Assembly (NCBI GenBank): GCA_905235425.1
Contig: CAJOKY010000002.1
Coordinates: forward strand, 1 to 34,637
DNA length: 34,637 nucleotides
Source of the DNA: an uncultured Selenomonadaceae bacterium
GTDB lineage: Bacteria > Bacillota > Negativicutes > Selenomonadales > Selenomonadaceae
Direction: 5' to 3'
Shown here: positions 27,489 to 34,609 of the stretch, in pieces
Numbering within the stretch: the stretch's first letter is position 1
Layout of the letters: the number at the start of each line of letters is the position of its first letter
Notes under the pieces: model-generated
Database searches by the model: none
What the model was told of the DNA's origin: nothing
What the model saw: the letters and a program-made list of their open reading frames with translations, nothing else
Made by a program: the position numbers and the translations under genes

Positions 27489-27575
27489 ATGGAAAATTTT
27501 TTGTGTATGTTAGCAGGAGCGTTTATTGGTAACTTGCTCGCAAACTGGTTTGATAACAAATTTTTGAATAAGTAG
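27489..27575 (+). CDS. 28-residue hydrophobic peptide, related to the target of the newest CRISPR spacer
   Basis: This short gene (ATG 27489, AGGTGA 4 bases upstream, stop TAG) encodes MENFLCMLAGAFIGNLL followed by ANWFDNKFLNK. It has one short hydrophobic helix, a likely membrane anchor, with a polar C-terminus. I do not recognise a named family. Residues 8-18 (LAGAFIGNLLA) are nearly the same as the peptide FAGAFLGNLLA encoded by spacer 1892-1924, with 25 of 33 bases identical and most differences at third codon positions. This shows it is a real phage gene. A terminator follows at 27611. Confidence 0.7.
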   Translation: MENFLCMLAGAFIGNLLANWFDNKFLNK

Positions 27576-27610
27576 TGCTGTAGTCTCTACGGGGAACAGT
27601 GCGACGTAAG

Positions 27611-27640
27611 GTGAGGAACTTCTAAGGAAGCCTCACTTTT
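27611..27640 (+). terminator. Terminator after the small hydrophobic gene
   Basis: GTGAGG and CCTCAC form the outer stem, with CTTC and GAAG pairing inside across a 2-base bulge, followed by TTTT. Confidence 0.65.
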
Positions 27641-27663
27641 GTATAAATTGAAATAAAGAGTTG

Positions 27664-27728
27664 CCTTATTTCACTTTAGGGTGTTAAAATGAAATAAGAA
27701 TGTTGAAATTCTTTCCTTATTTCATTTT
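27664..27728. repeat. Short inverted/direct repeat cluster
   Basis: AAAATGAAATAAG (27686-27698) and its inverted copy CTTATTTCATTTT (27716-27728) have a 17-base loop, and CTTATTTCACTTT lies at 27665. It lies between the small hydrophobic gene and the Rpn fragment, with no gene. It may be an operator set or hairpin. Confidence 0.5.
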
Positions 27729-27794
27729 AGATAAAGACGTGTCTAGTGTCAAAAAAACGCCTAAAAGCGGCGGGATGAATTTTATTACCTTTAC

Positions 27795-28255
27795 TCAAGG
27801 TTTATCAGATATTTGCTCAATAAGTTCTTTAATGCGTGACAAGGGGAGTTCGGTCATTTCCTGAATATCTTCCATTGAACTACCTTTCTTAATCATTTTT
27901 AAGGCGAAAAATTCTTTTTCTTGGTTACGTCCTTGTAATACTCCTCGTTTTTCACGTTCCAAAAGAGACATTTCATAAGTCATAAATTCTTTCATCGCCC
28001 TTCTGTTAGATTTAACGATTTTAACAGCTTTATCGATTTTTTGAACAAATTCTCCTACAACGACGCCGCTATCCACGTAATTAAGAAAAGCTTTAACATC
28101 AGAGTCAACGTCATCAGCAATACCCTGTGTGCTTAAAAATATTTTGGTGGTGCCGTCGTCAAGTTTAATATTCGGACATTCCGTGCAGGTTTCGTGAAAC
28201 GTGTAAATATGCCTACCTTCTTGGAATTTATCAAAGGGACATATGAAAATTACGG
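27795..28255 (-). pseudogene. Rpn-family nuclease, C-terminal fragment
   Basis: The reading frame contains FICPFDKFQEGRHIYTF, then CPNIKLDDGTTKIFLSTQG, then DVDSDVKAFLNYVDSG, the C-terminal half of Rpn proteins, and ends in a helical tail. The nuclease residues are missing. The first 40 residues of the apparent ORF (to 28376) come from antisense of another broken gene on the + strand; the join is near 28255. Confidence 0.75.
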
Positions 28256-28275
28256 AGAATTTTTCCGCAACGAAA

Positions 28276-28500
28276 ATGCCGCAGGGCGCGGCGTCCGCAT
28301 GGACGGTACTTGACAGCTTAGAGTTTACCGGCGCAGGATACAAGCCTTTATTGTAAGTAGGCGAACAGCAGGTCAATGGCGTAAATTACTGGTTTATTGC
28401 CAAACAAACCATTTTTTATAAAGAAGTCGAACGTCATATCGTCAAGCTGGCAGTATGCGAATTTAAAAAGAAAATTGAAGGCAAGGAAGACGAATTTTAA
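28276..28500 (+). pseudogene. Broken small gene, cystatin-like character
   Basis: From ATG 28276 the frame reads MPQGAASAWTVLDSLEFTGA, then GYKPLL and a TAA at 28354, then VGEQQVNGVNYWFIAKQTIF and EVERHIVKLAVCEFKKKIEG to the TAA at 28498. The QQVNGVNYWF stretch resembles the QxVxGxNY core of cystatin-like folds. It is broken by one in-frame stop and overlaps the end of the Rpn fragment. The identity is uncertain. Confidence 0.45.
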
Positions 28501-28558
28501 ACGGTTTATAAGCTTGTACCGCATTCAATCACAGTAATTTTTTAAATACCGACGCTTA

Positions 28559-28815
28559 AGGCATGGTTAAATGTCTGGTGCTATACAGGATTTAAGTTTG
28601 ATGAAATTCCCGTTGATGCCTACAAGTTATTGGATTTTATTGATGTTTTGGTTGACGGGGAATTTATTAAAGAGCTTAGAGATTTGGATTTAAATTTCTG
28701 CGGTTCGAGTAATCAACACGTTATTGACTTGAACAGAGTGCGGAAAATTATACACAGCATATCCTCTTCCAAAATACCTCTAAAACTTCCTACAACCGAT
28801 TTTAACAACGCATAA
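28559..28815 (+). pseudogene. nrdG: NrdG (anaerobic ribonucleotide reductase activase), C-terminal fragment
   Basis: The frame reads VWCYTGFKFDEIPVD, then LLDFIDVLVDGEFIKELRD and FCGSSNQHVIDL. That is the conserved end of NrdG, which uses a radical-SAM cluster to activate NrdD. The N-terminal CxxxCxxC part is gone and the fragment starts in a broken stretch. Phages of anaerobes often carry nrdD/nrdG. It cannot work. Confidence 0.85.
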
Positions 28816-28850
28816 TTTATATTTAAAACTAAATAACGGAGGATTTATAG

Positions 28851-29098
28851 ATGATAACTAATGAAATAGAAAATTTCACGCAGAAGAAGCTGTAAATCGT
28901 GGACTTTATGAAGCGATTAAACGCGGCGAAACAAAGTTTGAGGGGCGCTATGAATGCGATAAGACCGGCATTTTGGAATTTAAGCAAAAGAATTTTGTTT
29001 TCACTGACATTGGTGTAAATCTGCGTGTTGGAAAATTTAAAGACGACAGCGAAATTTTAAAATTCATCGAATATATTAAATCTTACGAGGTGGAATAA
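28851..29098 (+). pseudogene. Small phage gene before the scaffold, frameshifted
   Basis: ATG 28851 (GGAGG 9 bases upstream) reads MITNEIENF and stops after 14 codons. One extra base would join it to AEEAVNRGLYEAIKRGETKF through RVGKFKDDSEILKFIEYIKSY, stopping at 29096-29098, directly before the scaffold ATG. The joined product would be about 82 residues. I do not recognise a family. The clean ribosome site and coupling to the next gene show it was a real gene. Confidence 0.6.
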
Positions 29099-29704
29099 AT
29101 GTTTGATATTCAAAGATTTGCAGACGGTGCTGAAGGTGGCACTGAAACTCAGCAACAGCAACAAGCGCCGGTAGAAAACACTGAAACGCAAGATGTTGAA
29201 GAGCAGAAACAAGAATCTAAGCCGGAAGTTGACATTGACGCCAAAATTGCAGACGCTTTAACAAAAGCACAAAGAAGTTTTGAAGAAATGCTTAAAAAGC
29301 GTGAGGCGGCGGCAAAGAAAGAGGCGGAGCGCCTTTCTAAGCTTAGCGATGAAGAACGCCAAAAAGCTGAAATTGAAAACGGGCGCAAGGAACTTGAATT
29401 GCGGGAGAAGGAACTGCAACGCAAAGAGCTTATGCTTGAAATGACTAAGGTGCTTGCAGAACGCAAAATTCCTATTCAATTTATGGATTATCTCATTGCT
29501 GATGACAGCGAATCAACGCTTAACAGAATCACAACATTTGAGAAAAAATATAAATCGGTGATTGAAACTGCCGTAAATGAAAAGCTTAAAGGCAAAATAC
29601 CGCCGGCTACTGCAGGAAATAAAATGCAATCTACAGGTAACACACCGCGTGTTAAAGACGGTTTTATGAAAATTATTGCAGACAACCAAGTTAAGAGAGG
29701 TTAA
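29099..29704 (+). CDS. Phage scaffold protein (DUF4355/gp20-like)
   Basis: These 201 residues start MFDIQRFADG, have a Gln/Glu-rich disordered region and a long coiled coil (about 45-125), then a folded end with RKIPIQFMDYLIADDSE. Such proteins line the inside of a forming capsid. It normally lies just before the major capsid gene, but no capsid gene follows here, so the structural operon has been cut. It starts immediately after the small gene upstream (TAAATG). Confidence 0.85.
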   Translation: MFDIQRFADGAEGGTETQQQQQAPVENTETQDVEEQKQESKPEVDIDAKIADALTKAQRSFEEMLKKREAAAKKEAERLSKLSDEERQKAEIENGRKELELREKELQRKELMLEMTKVLAERKIPIQFMDYLIADDSESTLNRITTFEKKYKSVIETAVNEKLKGKIPPATAGNKMQSTGNTPRVKDGFMKIIADNQVKRG

Positions 29705-29708
29705 TACC

Positions 29709-29918
29709 GTGAAGAAAATATTTATTAGCCAACCGATGAACGGCAAGACAGATGAGGAAATCGCAGAACAACGTAAAAAAGCCGTTATGATAATGAATAA
29801 TTATTTTGAAGAAAAAATCGAAGTGATTGATTCGATTATCACGGACGCGCCTAAAAATGCCAAGCCTTTGTGGTATCTCAGCAAAAGTCTTGGTTTTTGT
29901 TATACCGCCGAGAACTAA
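29709..29918 (+). pseudogene. DUF4406 protein, C-terminal part lost
   Basis: GTG 29709 (AGAGG upstream) reads KKIFISQPMNGKTDEEI, then the helical part ending WYLSKSLGF, a DUF4406 start (nucleoside 2-deoxyribosyltransferase-like fold). After LGF the frame changes to CYTAEN and stops; the usual end of the family is missing. A tail-sheath fragment is joined here, in another frame, so a deletion fused the two. Confidence 0.75.
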
Positions 29919-30249
29919 AACTGAAACGGTTGAACAAGAAATTGATGATGACGGCAATCCTGAAACTCCACCACTAATTACGCAGGTAGAAGTTACAACT
30001 GATTCGACTATACAGCAAGCGGACGCCTTGAAAAATGCTGCAACTTTGAAATTCAATTATATTTGCCACCCTACAGGAAGTGCGCAAGACCAAAACGATT
30101 TGGCAGAATGGATTAAATTACAACGCCGTACAAAATATAAAACTATTAAAGGAATTGTTGCCAATTTCGATGCTGATTCTTACGGGGTTATTAATTTTAC
30201 TACAGAGTATAAAGGAAAAATATCAATGAAACAAAAAGTGCTCCGATAG
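29896..30249 (+). pseudogene. Phage tail-sheath protein, internal fragment
   Basis: The frame has VIPPRTKTETVEQEIDDDGN and then FNYICHPTGSAQDQNDLAEW with IKGIVANFDADSYGVINFTT. This is the characteristic D/N-WI plus VVANYAADSEGIIN stretch of contractile tail sheaths. Both ends are missing, and the frame runs off after KGKIS. A sheath implies that the original phage was a myovirus type. Confidence 0.7.
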
Positions 30250-30368
30250 CTATAAAAGTTTCAAAAGAAAACGGTGAAACTTACGACTTTTATATTGGAG
30301 TTCACGGCACTGAAAATTTCAATAAATATTTTTATGCACCTAAAATCGATATCTCTGAATATCATTAA
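30222..30368 (+). pseudogene. Short remnant after the sheath fragment, unknown
   Basis: One frame stays open to a TAA at 30366: NETKSAPIAIKVSKENGETY, then DFYIGVHGTENFNKYFYAPK. It could be the end of another phage protein joined at 30222. No family is recognised, and the start is absent. Confidence 0.35.
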
Positions 30369-30410
30369 TAGACAAAGGTACTTGGCAATCTTCAGAGTGC
30401 TTATTGAAAC

Positions 30411-30949
30411 GGCAGCTGTACAGTAGAAGACCTACCGGTAAAACGCAAGTCGCGTATATCTGAACGTCGTGAAAAGCTGGACGGCTATGTCACGTACAAA
30501 GATTGGCTCTGCAGAAGGCTAAGGATGCCGAATTCGCGGCGTCTAGGGCGCAAATTGCCAATAAACCGCAAGTCACGGATAATAATGCAAAAAATGAAAG
30601 AATCCTTGCAAAACTAGAAGAGACGCGAGCAGAATTACACTTCAAAGGTCAGATTGTATATCCACCGCCAAAATTTGACTTATCTAAATTTACTTTTGAT
30701 ATTGAACACGCACAAGGCGGGAGACACCCGCATAACGTCACTGAAGAAGACGCGCGAAATTTTATAGAAAACGCATATTTTGCAATATATTCACTCAAGG
30801 CGGAAAGTTATAATGATTATGGTAAAGGTGGCGGAGCATTTGTACAGCCCAATCACAAGAAAATCTGAACAGCATTTAAATCTGACGAGTATAACCCTAA
30901 ATTTCAGAGATTGATTGAGGTGTTTGAAAATGAAATCAGAGAAACGTGA
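30411..30949 (+). pseudogene. Orphan MuF tail 2: linker plus a toxin-like domain
   Basis: The frame starts at SCTVEDLPVKRKSRISERRE (the Cys-TV of the MuF motif) and YVTYKDWL, then shifts one base to ALQKAKDAEFAASRAQIANK, a linker and FDIEHAQGGRHPHNVTEEDA, a compact domain of the sort seen as nuclease-like tails on MuF proteins. A TGA at 30866 is followed in frame by AFKSDEYNPKFQRLIEVFEN to 30949. The portal-proximal half of MuF is absent. The domain family is not certain; BECR-fold nuclease tails are a possibility. Confidence 0.6.
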
Positions 30950-31121
30950 CAAAGATTTGTATTGCCCAATATTGTCAAATAAAATTCCAATAGAAACGTG
31001 TAGTGACGTTGCCAATGTAGCAGAGGATTTTCACCCAGAACGATTTGCGCCTGAAGAATTTCGTAAAGTTGTTGGTTATAAAAGTATTTGTCAAAAGTGC
31101 CATAACAACCAGTACAATTAA
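30930..31121 (+). CDS. Small Cys-motif protein next to toxin tail 2, possible immunity or partner
   Basis: Starts at ATG 30930 (GAGGTG upstream), inside the end of the tail-2 fragment. The 63 residues contain YCPILSNKIPIETC and YKSICQKCHNNQ, four cysteines that could bind zinc. A frameshift near 31110 may have replaced the original end: the other frame reads IKQCLEINDKNIKWFCKEVK and stops with TGA at 31177-31179, overlapping the next ATG as TGATG. That overlap suggests that the original gene reached 31179 and was coupled to the next. Confidence 0.6.
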   Translation: MKSEKRDKDLYCPILSNKIPIETCSDVANVAEDFHPERFAPEEFRKVVGYKSICQKCHNNQYN

Positions 31122-31178
31122 ACAATGTCTTGAAATAAATGATAAAAATATTAAGTGGTTTTGTAAGGAAGTCAAGTG

Positions 31179-31457
31179 ATGTTGTCGTTAAAAGAGGCAA
31201 TTAAAATTGTTAAAGAAAATATCCCTGAACATCAAATCCTTCGTAAATCTTATGCCGAAGCGCAAGGAAAGTACCTTTTTGTAGCTGAAAATTCACAAGG
31301 AATGATTCCACCTGGGGGGTTTTGTTGGACAGTAAATAAAAAAACAGGTGAATGTAAGTTTGAATTTCTTGAACGCGAATCGCAGAATTTAAAACGTCGT
31401 TTTCCGATTTCTTTTTATCCGATAAAGGGGTACAAAAAAATAGAATTGACAGAATAG
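31179..31457 (+). CDS. Immunity-like protein (YrhB/Imm35 type character)
   Basis: The 92-residue frame from ATG 31179 (AAGGAAG 7 bases upstream) begins MLSLKEAIKIVKENIPE and has FCWTVNKKTGECKFEF, the pattern of small immunity proteins with a helix, a sheet and a DK-TG turn. The following sequence is the conserved MuF Cys motif at 31461, 3 bases after its stop, so it sits between two toxin tails. The function is inferred from fold pattern and context. Confidence 0.6.
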   Translation: MLSLKEAIKIVKENIPEHQILRKSYAEAQGKYLFVAENSQGMIPPGGFCWTVNKKTGECKFEFLERESQNLKRRFPISFYPIKGYKKIELTE

Positions 31458-31460
31458 CGT

Positions 31461-31750
31461 CACTACCCGCCCCTGCCTCCGCGTTGCCGCTGAAATGATA
31501 AATGGTATATTTGGCACGACGAAAGGATCCACGAAAACAAGACCAATCCTTAACTATGGAAGAAAAAGCACGGCAAGCTTTTGAACTTAGAAACACCTAT
31601 CGTACTCAAGCTAGGCAGTTAATGGCAGGTGAAGAGATGAGGCGGAAACTTGAAAACGAACATCCCAATCCTATTTGGGAAGAAAAAATTGCCGATAAAA
31701 AGGTTATAAAGTCAAACAAAAATGTCAATAAAAAATTAGGGATGGAGTGA
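31461..31750 (+). pseudogene. Orphan MuF tail 3 with toxin-like domain
   Basis: It begins exactly at the MuF motif, HYPPLPPRCR (31461-31490), then a TGA. The next part is in another frame: RRKDPRKQDQSLTMEEKARQ, then AFELRNTYRTQARQLMAGEE and a helical end with KNVNKKLGME. The ELRNxxRTxAR-x2-MA pattern resembles toxin tails of polymorphic systems, family not certain. The stop (31748-31750) overlaps the GTG start of the next gene as GTGA, the coupling expected of a toxin-immunity pair. Confidence 0.65.
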
Positions 31751-32043
31751 TTGACACGAAAAGGTACACTTATATCATTAGTTATGAACCCAACGAGGAA
31801 TATTTCCAAGAAATCTGCAGGCGGATAAAAAACCTTAATGGTACCAAAGCCGAAGAATTGCTTAAGGATGTAGACGGTAGTTTATATCAAATGTATCATT
31901 GTGCATATGGAGATGCTGAAGTGTGTATGTCCTATTATTTTGATAATGAAGTACGTGTGGATGCTGATTTTGAATTAGAATGGTACTTAAGGTGGAAGTG
32001 GTTTAAAAAAAACCCTCGTGAAGAGGTGCCTAAAACAAATTAG
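31747..32043 (+). CDS. Putative immunity protein coupled to toxin tail 3
   Basis: GTG 31747 overlaps the stop of tail 3 by 4 bases. The 98 residues (MIDTKRYTYIISYEPNEEYF, then LLKDVDGSLYQMYHCAYGDA) form an acidic alpha-beta protein and end in a Lys-rich tail. I do not recognise a family. Four-base overlap with a toxin-like domain makes immunity the best guess. Confidence 0.65.
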   Translation: MIDTKRYTYIISYEPNEEYFQEICRRIKNLNGTKAEELLKDVDGSLYQMYHCAYGDAEVCMSYYFDNEVRVDADFELEWYLRWKWFKKNPREEVPKTN

Positions 32044-32120
32044 CAAAACCGCGCGGTGTTTGAAGATTGGTATAAGTCTCTAGGCTGTATAGAAATGGTT
32101 TGTAATGGGGAACTCTTAAA

Positions 32121-32312
32121 TTGCCGTTTGCGAAAATTGCCGCTCCGGAAGATATAGGAAGAATCGATTTATTGCCGAAAGCCTTTGTTGACGAGGAACA
32201 ACTTTTAAGAACAGTAATTCACGAAGGTTGTCACGTTAAACAGTTTAAAAAGTACGGTTCGTCATATGTGCAAGAAAATCAAATGCTAATAAAAAAAATT
32301 GCTTACAGCTAA
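32121..32312 (+). pseudogene. Orphan MuF tail 4: zinc-metalloprotease-like fragment
   Basis: From TTG 32121 the frame reads KIAAPEDIGRIDLLPKAFVD, then TVIHEGCHVKQFKKYGSSYV and stops. HEGCH is an HExxH zinc site, and the LPKAF-x6-LL-T-HE layout resembles protease-like tails of phage proteins. It lacks the upstream MuF half. The HExxH class is the same as in the full-length MuF, but the sequences differ (HEMIH against HEGCH). Confidence 0.55.
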
Positions 32313-32354
32313 GAAGATTTCTTTTTTAGAATGGTAAAAAAGCGAGGGTAGATA

Positions 32355-32603
32355 ATGTCCAGGCACGATAAATGGATAAAATTACTTAGCGATTTTGCAA
32401 GAGGACGCAAAGTTAGTTGTCCGAATTGTGGTTCATATAGGTTAAAAGACGCTTATATTGAGTTGGGTGAACAACGCGGATGGGGTGCTTTGTGGTGTGA
32501 AGATTGCAAAGAAGGCTTGGCACTTTCCAGAGTGAATTTAATTGACGATACATTACGTTCTAAAATTATGCCTTCTATCCCTAATGACTTGAAATTTGTT
32601 TGA
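32355..32603 (+). CDS. Zinc-ribbon small protein, putative immunity protein
   Basis: This 82-residue protein starts MSRHDKWIKLLSDFARG; ATG 32355 has an AGGG site upstream. CPNCGS at 22-27 and WCEDC near 52-56 form a zinc ribbon. It follows the HEGCH fragment as its possible partner. Its reading frame is clean while the flanking phage DNA is broken. Confidence 0.65.
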   Translation: MSRHDKWIKLLSDFARGRKVSCPNCGSYRLKDAYIELGEQRGWGALWCEDCKEGLALSRVNLIDDTLRSKIMPSIPNDLKFV

Positions 32604-32651
32604 AAGTTGTTTATAAGTCATCGGCACTCTCCAAATTTCTTTTTTTTAACC

Positions 32652-32836
32652 TGTTGCTGTACAGTAACCGCGGCACTCGGTGAAGATTTACCGATAAAAC
32701 GCATGTATCGTATATCTGAGTGCCGTAAAAAATACCAGCCGAAATGAAGTATTCCGATTGGAAGTCGGTATACTTCAAAAAGGAAAAATCTGTTGAGACG
32801 TGGAAATGTGATCTGATAGCTGTTTCAAAATTATTC
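32652..32836 (+). pseudogene. Orphan MuF tail 5, linker fragment
   Basis: It begins at CTVTAALGEDLPIKRMYRIS, the Cys-TV of the MuF motif, shifts frame, and goes on PAEMKYSDWKSVYFKKEKSV and ETWK. The intact MuF has PTAMKYSDYESVYIKKEKSL and ETWKKEL at 324-350, so this is the same segment of a related MuF. The frame then fails near 32830, close to an IS5 remnant. Confidence 0.7.
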
Positions 32837-33060
32837 TTACCTCCAAATGTCAAAGTTAAACGACACTATTATTCGCATTTCAAGTAGAATGCAAGTACTA
32901 GCTATAAAAGCAATTCTGCGATCACGGTTCAGTTTTTGCAAGAAACATTCGAGAAGATGCCATTTATTGTACTGGTCTTTATGCAATGGAATAATAATTT
33001 GGCGATTTGTACCCTGCACTTATCACAATCATAAGCCGTATCAGCCATAACTTAGCCGGC
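32837..33060 (-). mobile_element. IS5-family transposase remnant, C-terminal end
   Basis: The minus strand reads VMADTAYDCDK and, in a shifted frame, PLHKDQYNKWHLLECFLQKL, then FIASTCILLEMR. These match the YDKxxYKxRHLVECFFxKLK and IATRY/AxTxIW end of IS5 (IS1031-like) transposases. A second copy of the very end of the transposase frame (NFDI-type) may be present at 33142-33155, where the 14-mer AATGTCAAAGTTAA of 32846-32859 recurs. The rest is lost. Confidence 0.65.
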
Positions 33061-33254
33061 ATCTAGATACCATTTCACCCACTTAGACGCTATTATACAC
33101 AAACTCTTGATTTCTTGAAACTTATTCAACATCCCCTAATCAATGTCAAAGTTAATCCTGCAAATTTTTTGCAAATTACAAGCATTTTGCGCATATACAC
33201 GCTATCGAAAAACTTTTGTTCCTACCATTGAATATATTTTTATTAGGTGAGAAA

Positions 33255-34484
33255 ATGACCACACTGAGAAAACATTTCTTTTGCCTGTTACTCCTTATCG
33301 CATTTTTTTTGACAGAGCAAACTGCATTAGCCGCCGACACTTCCGTTATTCTCGGAGACATGCAGACGGAAAAATATTTGCCTATGCTAACCGGCAAACG
33401 AGTAGCGCTTTTTTGTAACCATACAGCCAGAATAGGCAATGAACATCTTTTGGACGTACTCTTAAAAGAGGGGCAACAAGTAACCGCCCTATTCTCTTCG
33501 GAACATGGAATTAGAGGGGACATTCCGGCGGGAGATCCCGTAGATAGCGGCACGGATTCAAAAACAGGAATCCCTATCCTATCACTCTACAATAAAAATA
33601 CCGTTATGCCTGCTGAAGAAGACATGGAAAAGTTCGATGTGCTGGTTATTGATATTCAAGATGTAGGGCTAAGGTATTACACTTATTACATAGCCGTCTG
33701 CAATTTAATTGAGGCTTGCTCGGTTTATGACAAGGAAGTTATTTTACTTGACAGACCAAATCCTAACGGTCATTATGTAGATGGACCGATTTTAGACATG
33801 AGTTTAAAAAGCCATATCGGACGCCTTCCAATACCGACGGTGCATGGTATGACATTGGGTGAACTTGCCAACATGGCTATTGGCGAAAGATGGCTAAAAC
33901 TACCAAATAAGCCCAAATTTACCGTGATTCCCTGTCTGAACTACACCCACCAAACTCCCTACACTTTACCGATACCGCCTTCGCCTAATCTGCCAAATAT
34001 GAAGTCCGTTTATCTATACGCCTCACTCTGCCCTTTTGAAGGTACAGAAGTAAGCGTAGGGCGTGGGACGCGGCATCCTTTTCAGTGCTTTGGAGCACCT
34101 GCGCTTAAAAATTATTATTACTATAAATTCACCCCCAAAAGCCTTAAAACCGCACCCAATCCTCCATTTTTGAGTGAAGTCTGTTACGGCGTAGATTTTC
34201 GTAGTGAAAAAGAACTTAAATTGCGGGATAAGGGAATGGATCTCTACCATGTGGTTGAGGCATATAAAGCTTACAAAGAACAGGGACTTGGAGAAAAATT
34301 TTTTATAAAATTTAAAACCGAGTCGGGCAAAGAATTAGAAATTTTTGATCTTTTAATAGGGCAAGCCTATGTGCGTGAATCAATTCTCGCCGGAAAGAGT
34401 GCCAAAGAAATCAGAGACATGTGGCAGGAAGATGTAAAACGTTTCAAGGAACAGCGGCGCCCATATCTCCTGTACGCCGAATAA
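33255..34484 (+). CDS. namZ: Exo-beta-N-acetylmuramidase NamZ family (DUF1343), secreted
   Basis: This is a 409-residue protein from ATG 33255 (AGGTGAG 4 bases upstream); a longer frame to 33216 adds a poor start. Residues 1-27 are a signal peptide ending ALA|AD. The DUF1343 core shows VALFCNHTA, FSSEHGIRGD, VLVIDIQDVGLRYYTY, LDRPNPNG and FEGTEVSVGRGT. NamZ removes terminal MurNAc from peptidoglycan fragments in the envelope, feeding recycling or turnover. It is full length and intact, unlike the phage remnants to its left, so it marks the return to chromosomal sequence. A strong terminator follows. Confidence 0.9.
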   Translation: MTTLRKHFFCLLLLIAFFLTEQTALAADTSVILGDMQTEKYLPMLTGKRVALFCNHTARIGNEHLLDVLLKEGQQVTALFSSEHGIRGDIPAGDPVDSGTDSKTGIPILSLYNKNTVMPAEEDMEKFDVLVIDIQDVGLRYYTYYIAVCNLIEACSVYDKEVILLDRPNPNGHYVDGPILDMSLKSHIGRLPIPTVHGMTLGELANMAIGERWLKLPNKPKFTVIPCLNYTHQTPYTLPIPPSPNLPNMKSVYLYASLCPFEGTEVSVGRGTRHPFQCFGAPALKNYYYYKFTPKSLKTAPNPPFLSEVCYGVDFRSEKELKLRDKGMDLYHVVEAYKAYKEQGLGEKFFIKFKTESGKELEIFDLLIGQAYVRESILAGKSAKEIRDMWQEDVKRFKEQRRPYLLYAE

Positions 34485-34510
34485 TTATTGGCAGTGACAG
34501 GCAAAAAATT

Positions 34511-34536
34511 ATCCTCCAAACGCGGAGGATTTTTTT
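34511..34536 (+). terminator. Rho-independent terminator after namZ
   Basis: A 7-bp stem ATCCTCC and GGAGGAT with the loop AAACGC is followed by T6. Confidence 0.9.
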
Positions 34537-34609
34537 AACTTGACAATGTTAATATAATAATTATGCAAAAATGTTTAGAAAATTTTTATTTTTTCATGGA
34601 GTTAAGTGA

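Noticed and set aside
28255-28376. First 40 residues of the Rpn fragment ORF (starting MTCCSPTYNK)
   Set aside because: They are antisense to the + strand broken gene at 28276-28500 and not part of Rpn.
29149-29466. Ser-rich minus-strand ORF
   Set aside because: It is an antisense reading of the coiled-coil scaffold gene.
33061-33254. Search for a gene between the IS5 remnant and namZ
   Set aside because: No frame with a ribosome site or family features was seen; the stretch seems intergenic.
34540-34558. TTGACA and TATAAT as a promoter
   Set aside because: They are only 7 bases apart, which is too close to act as a -35/-10 pair.
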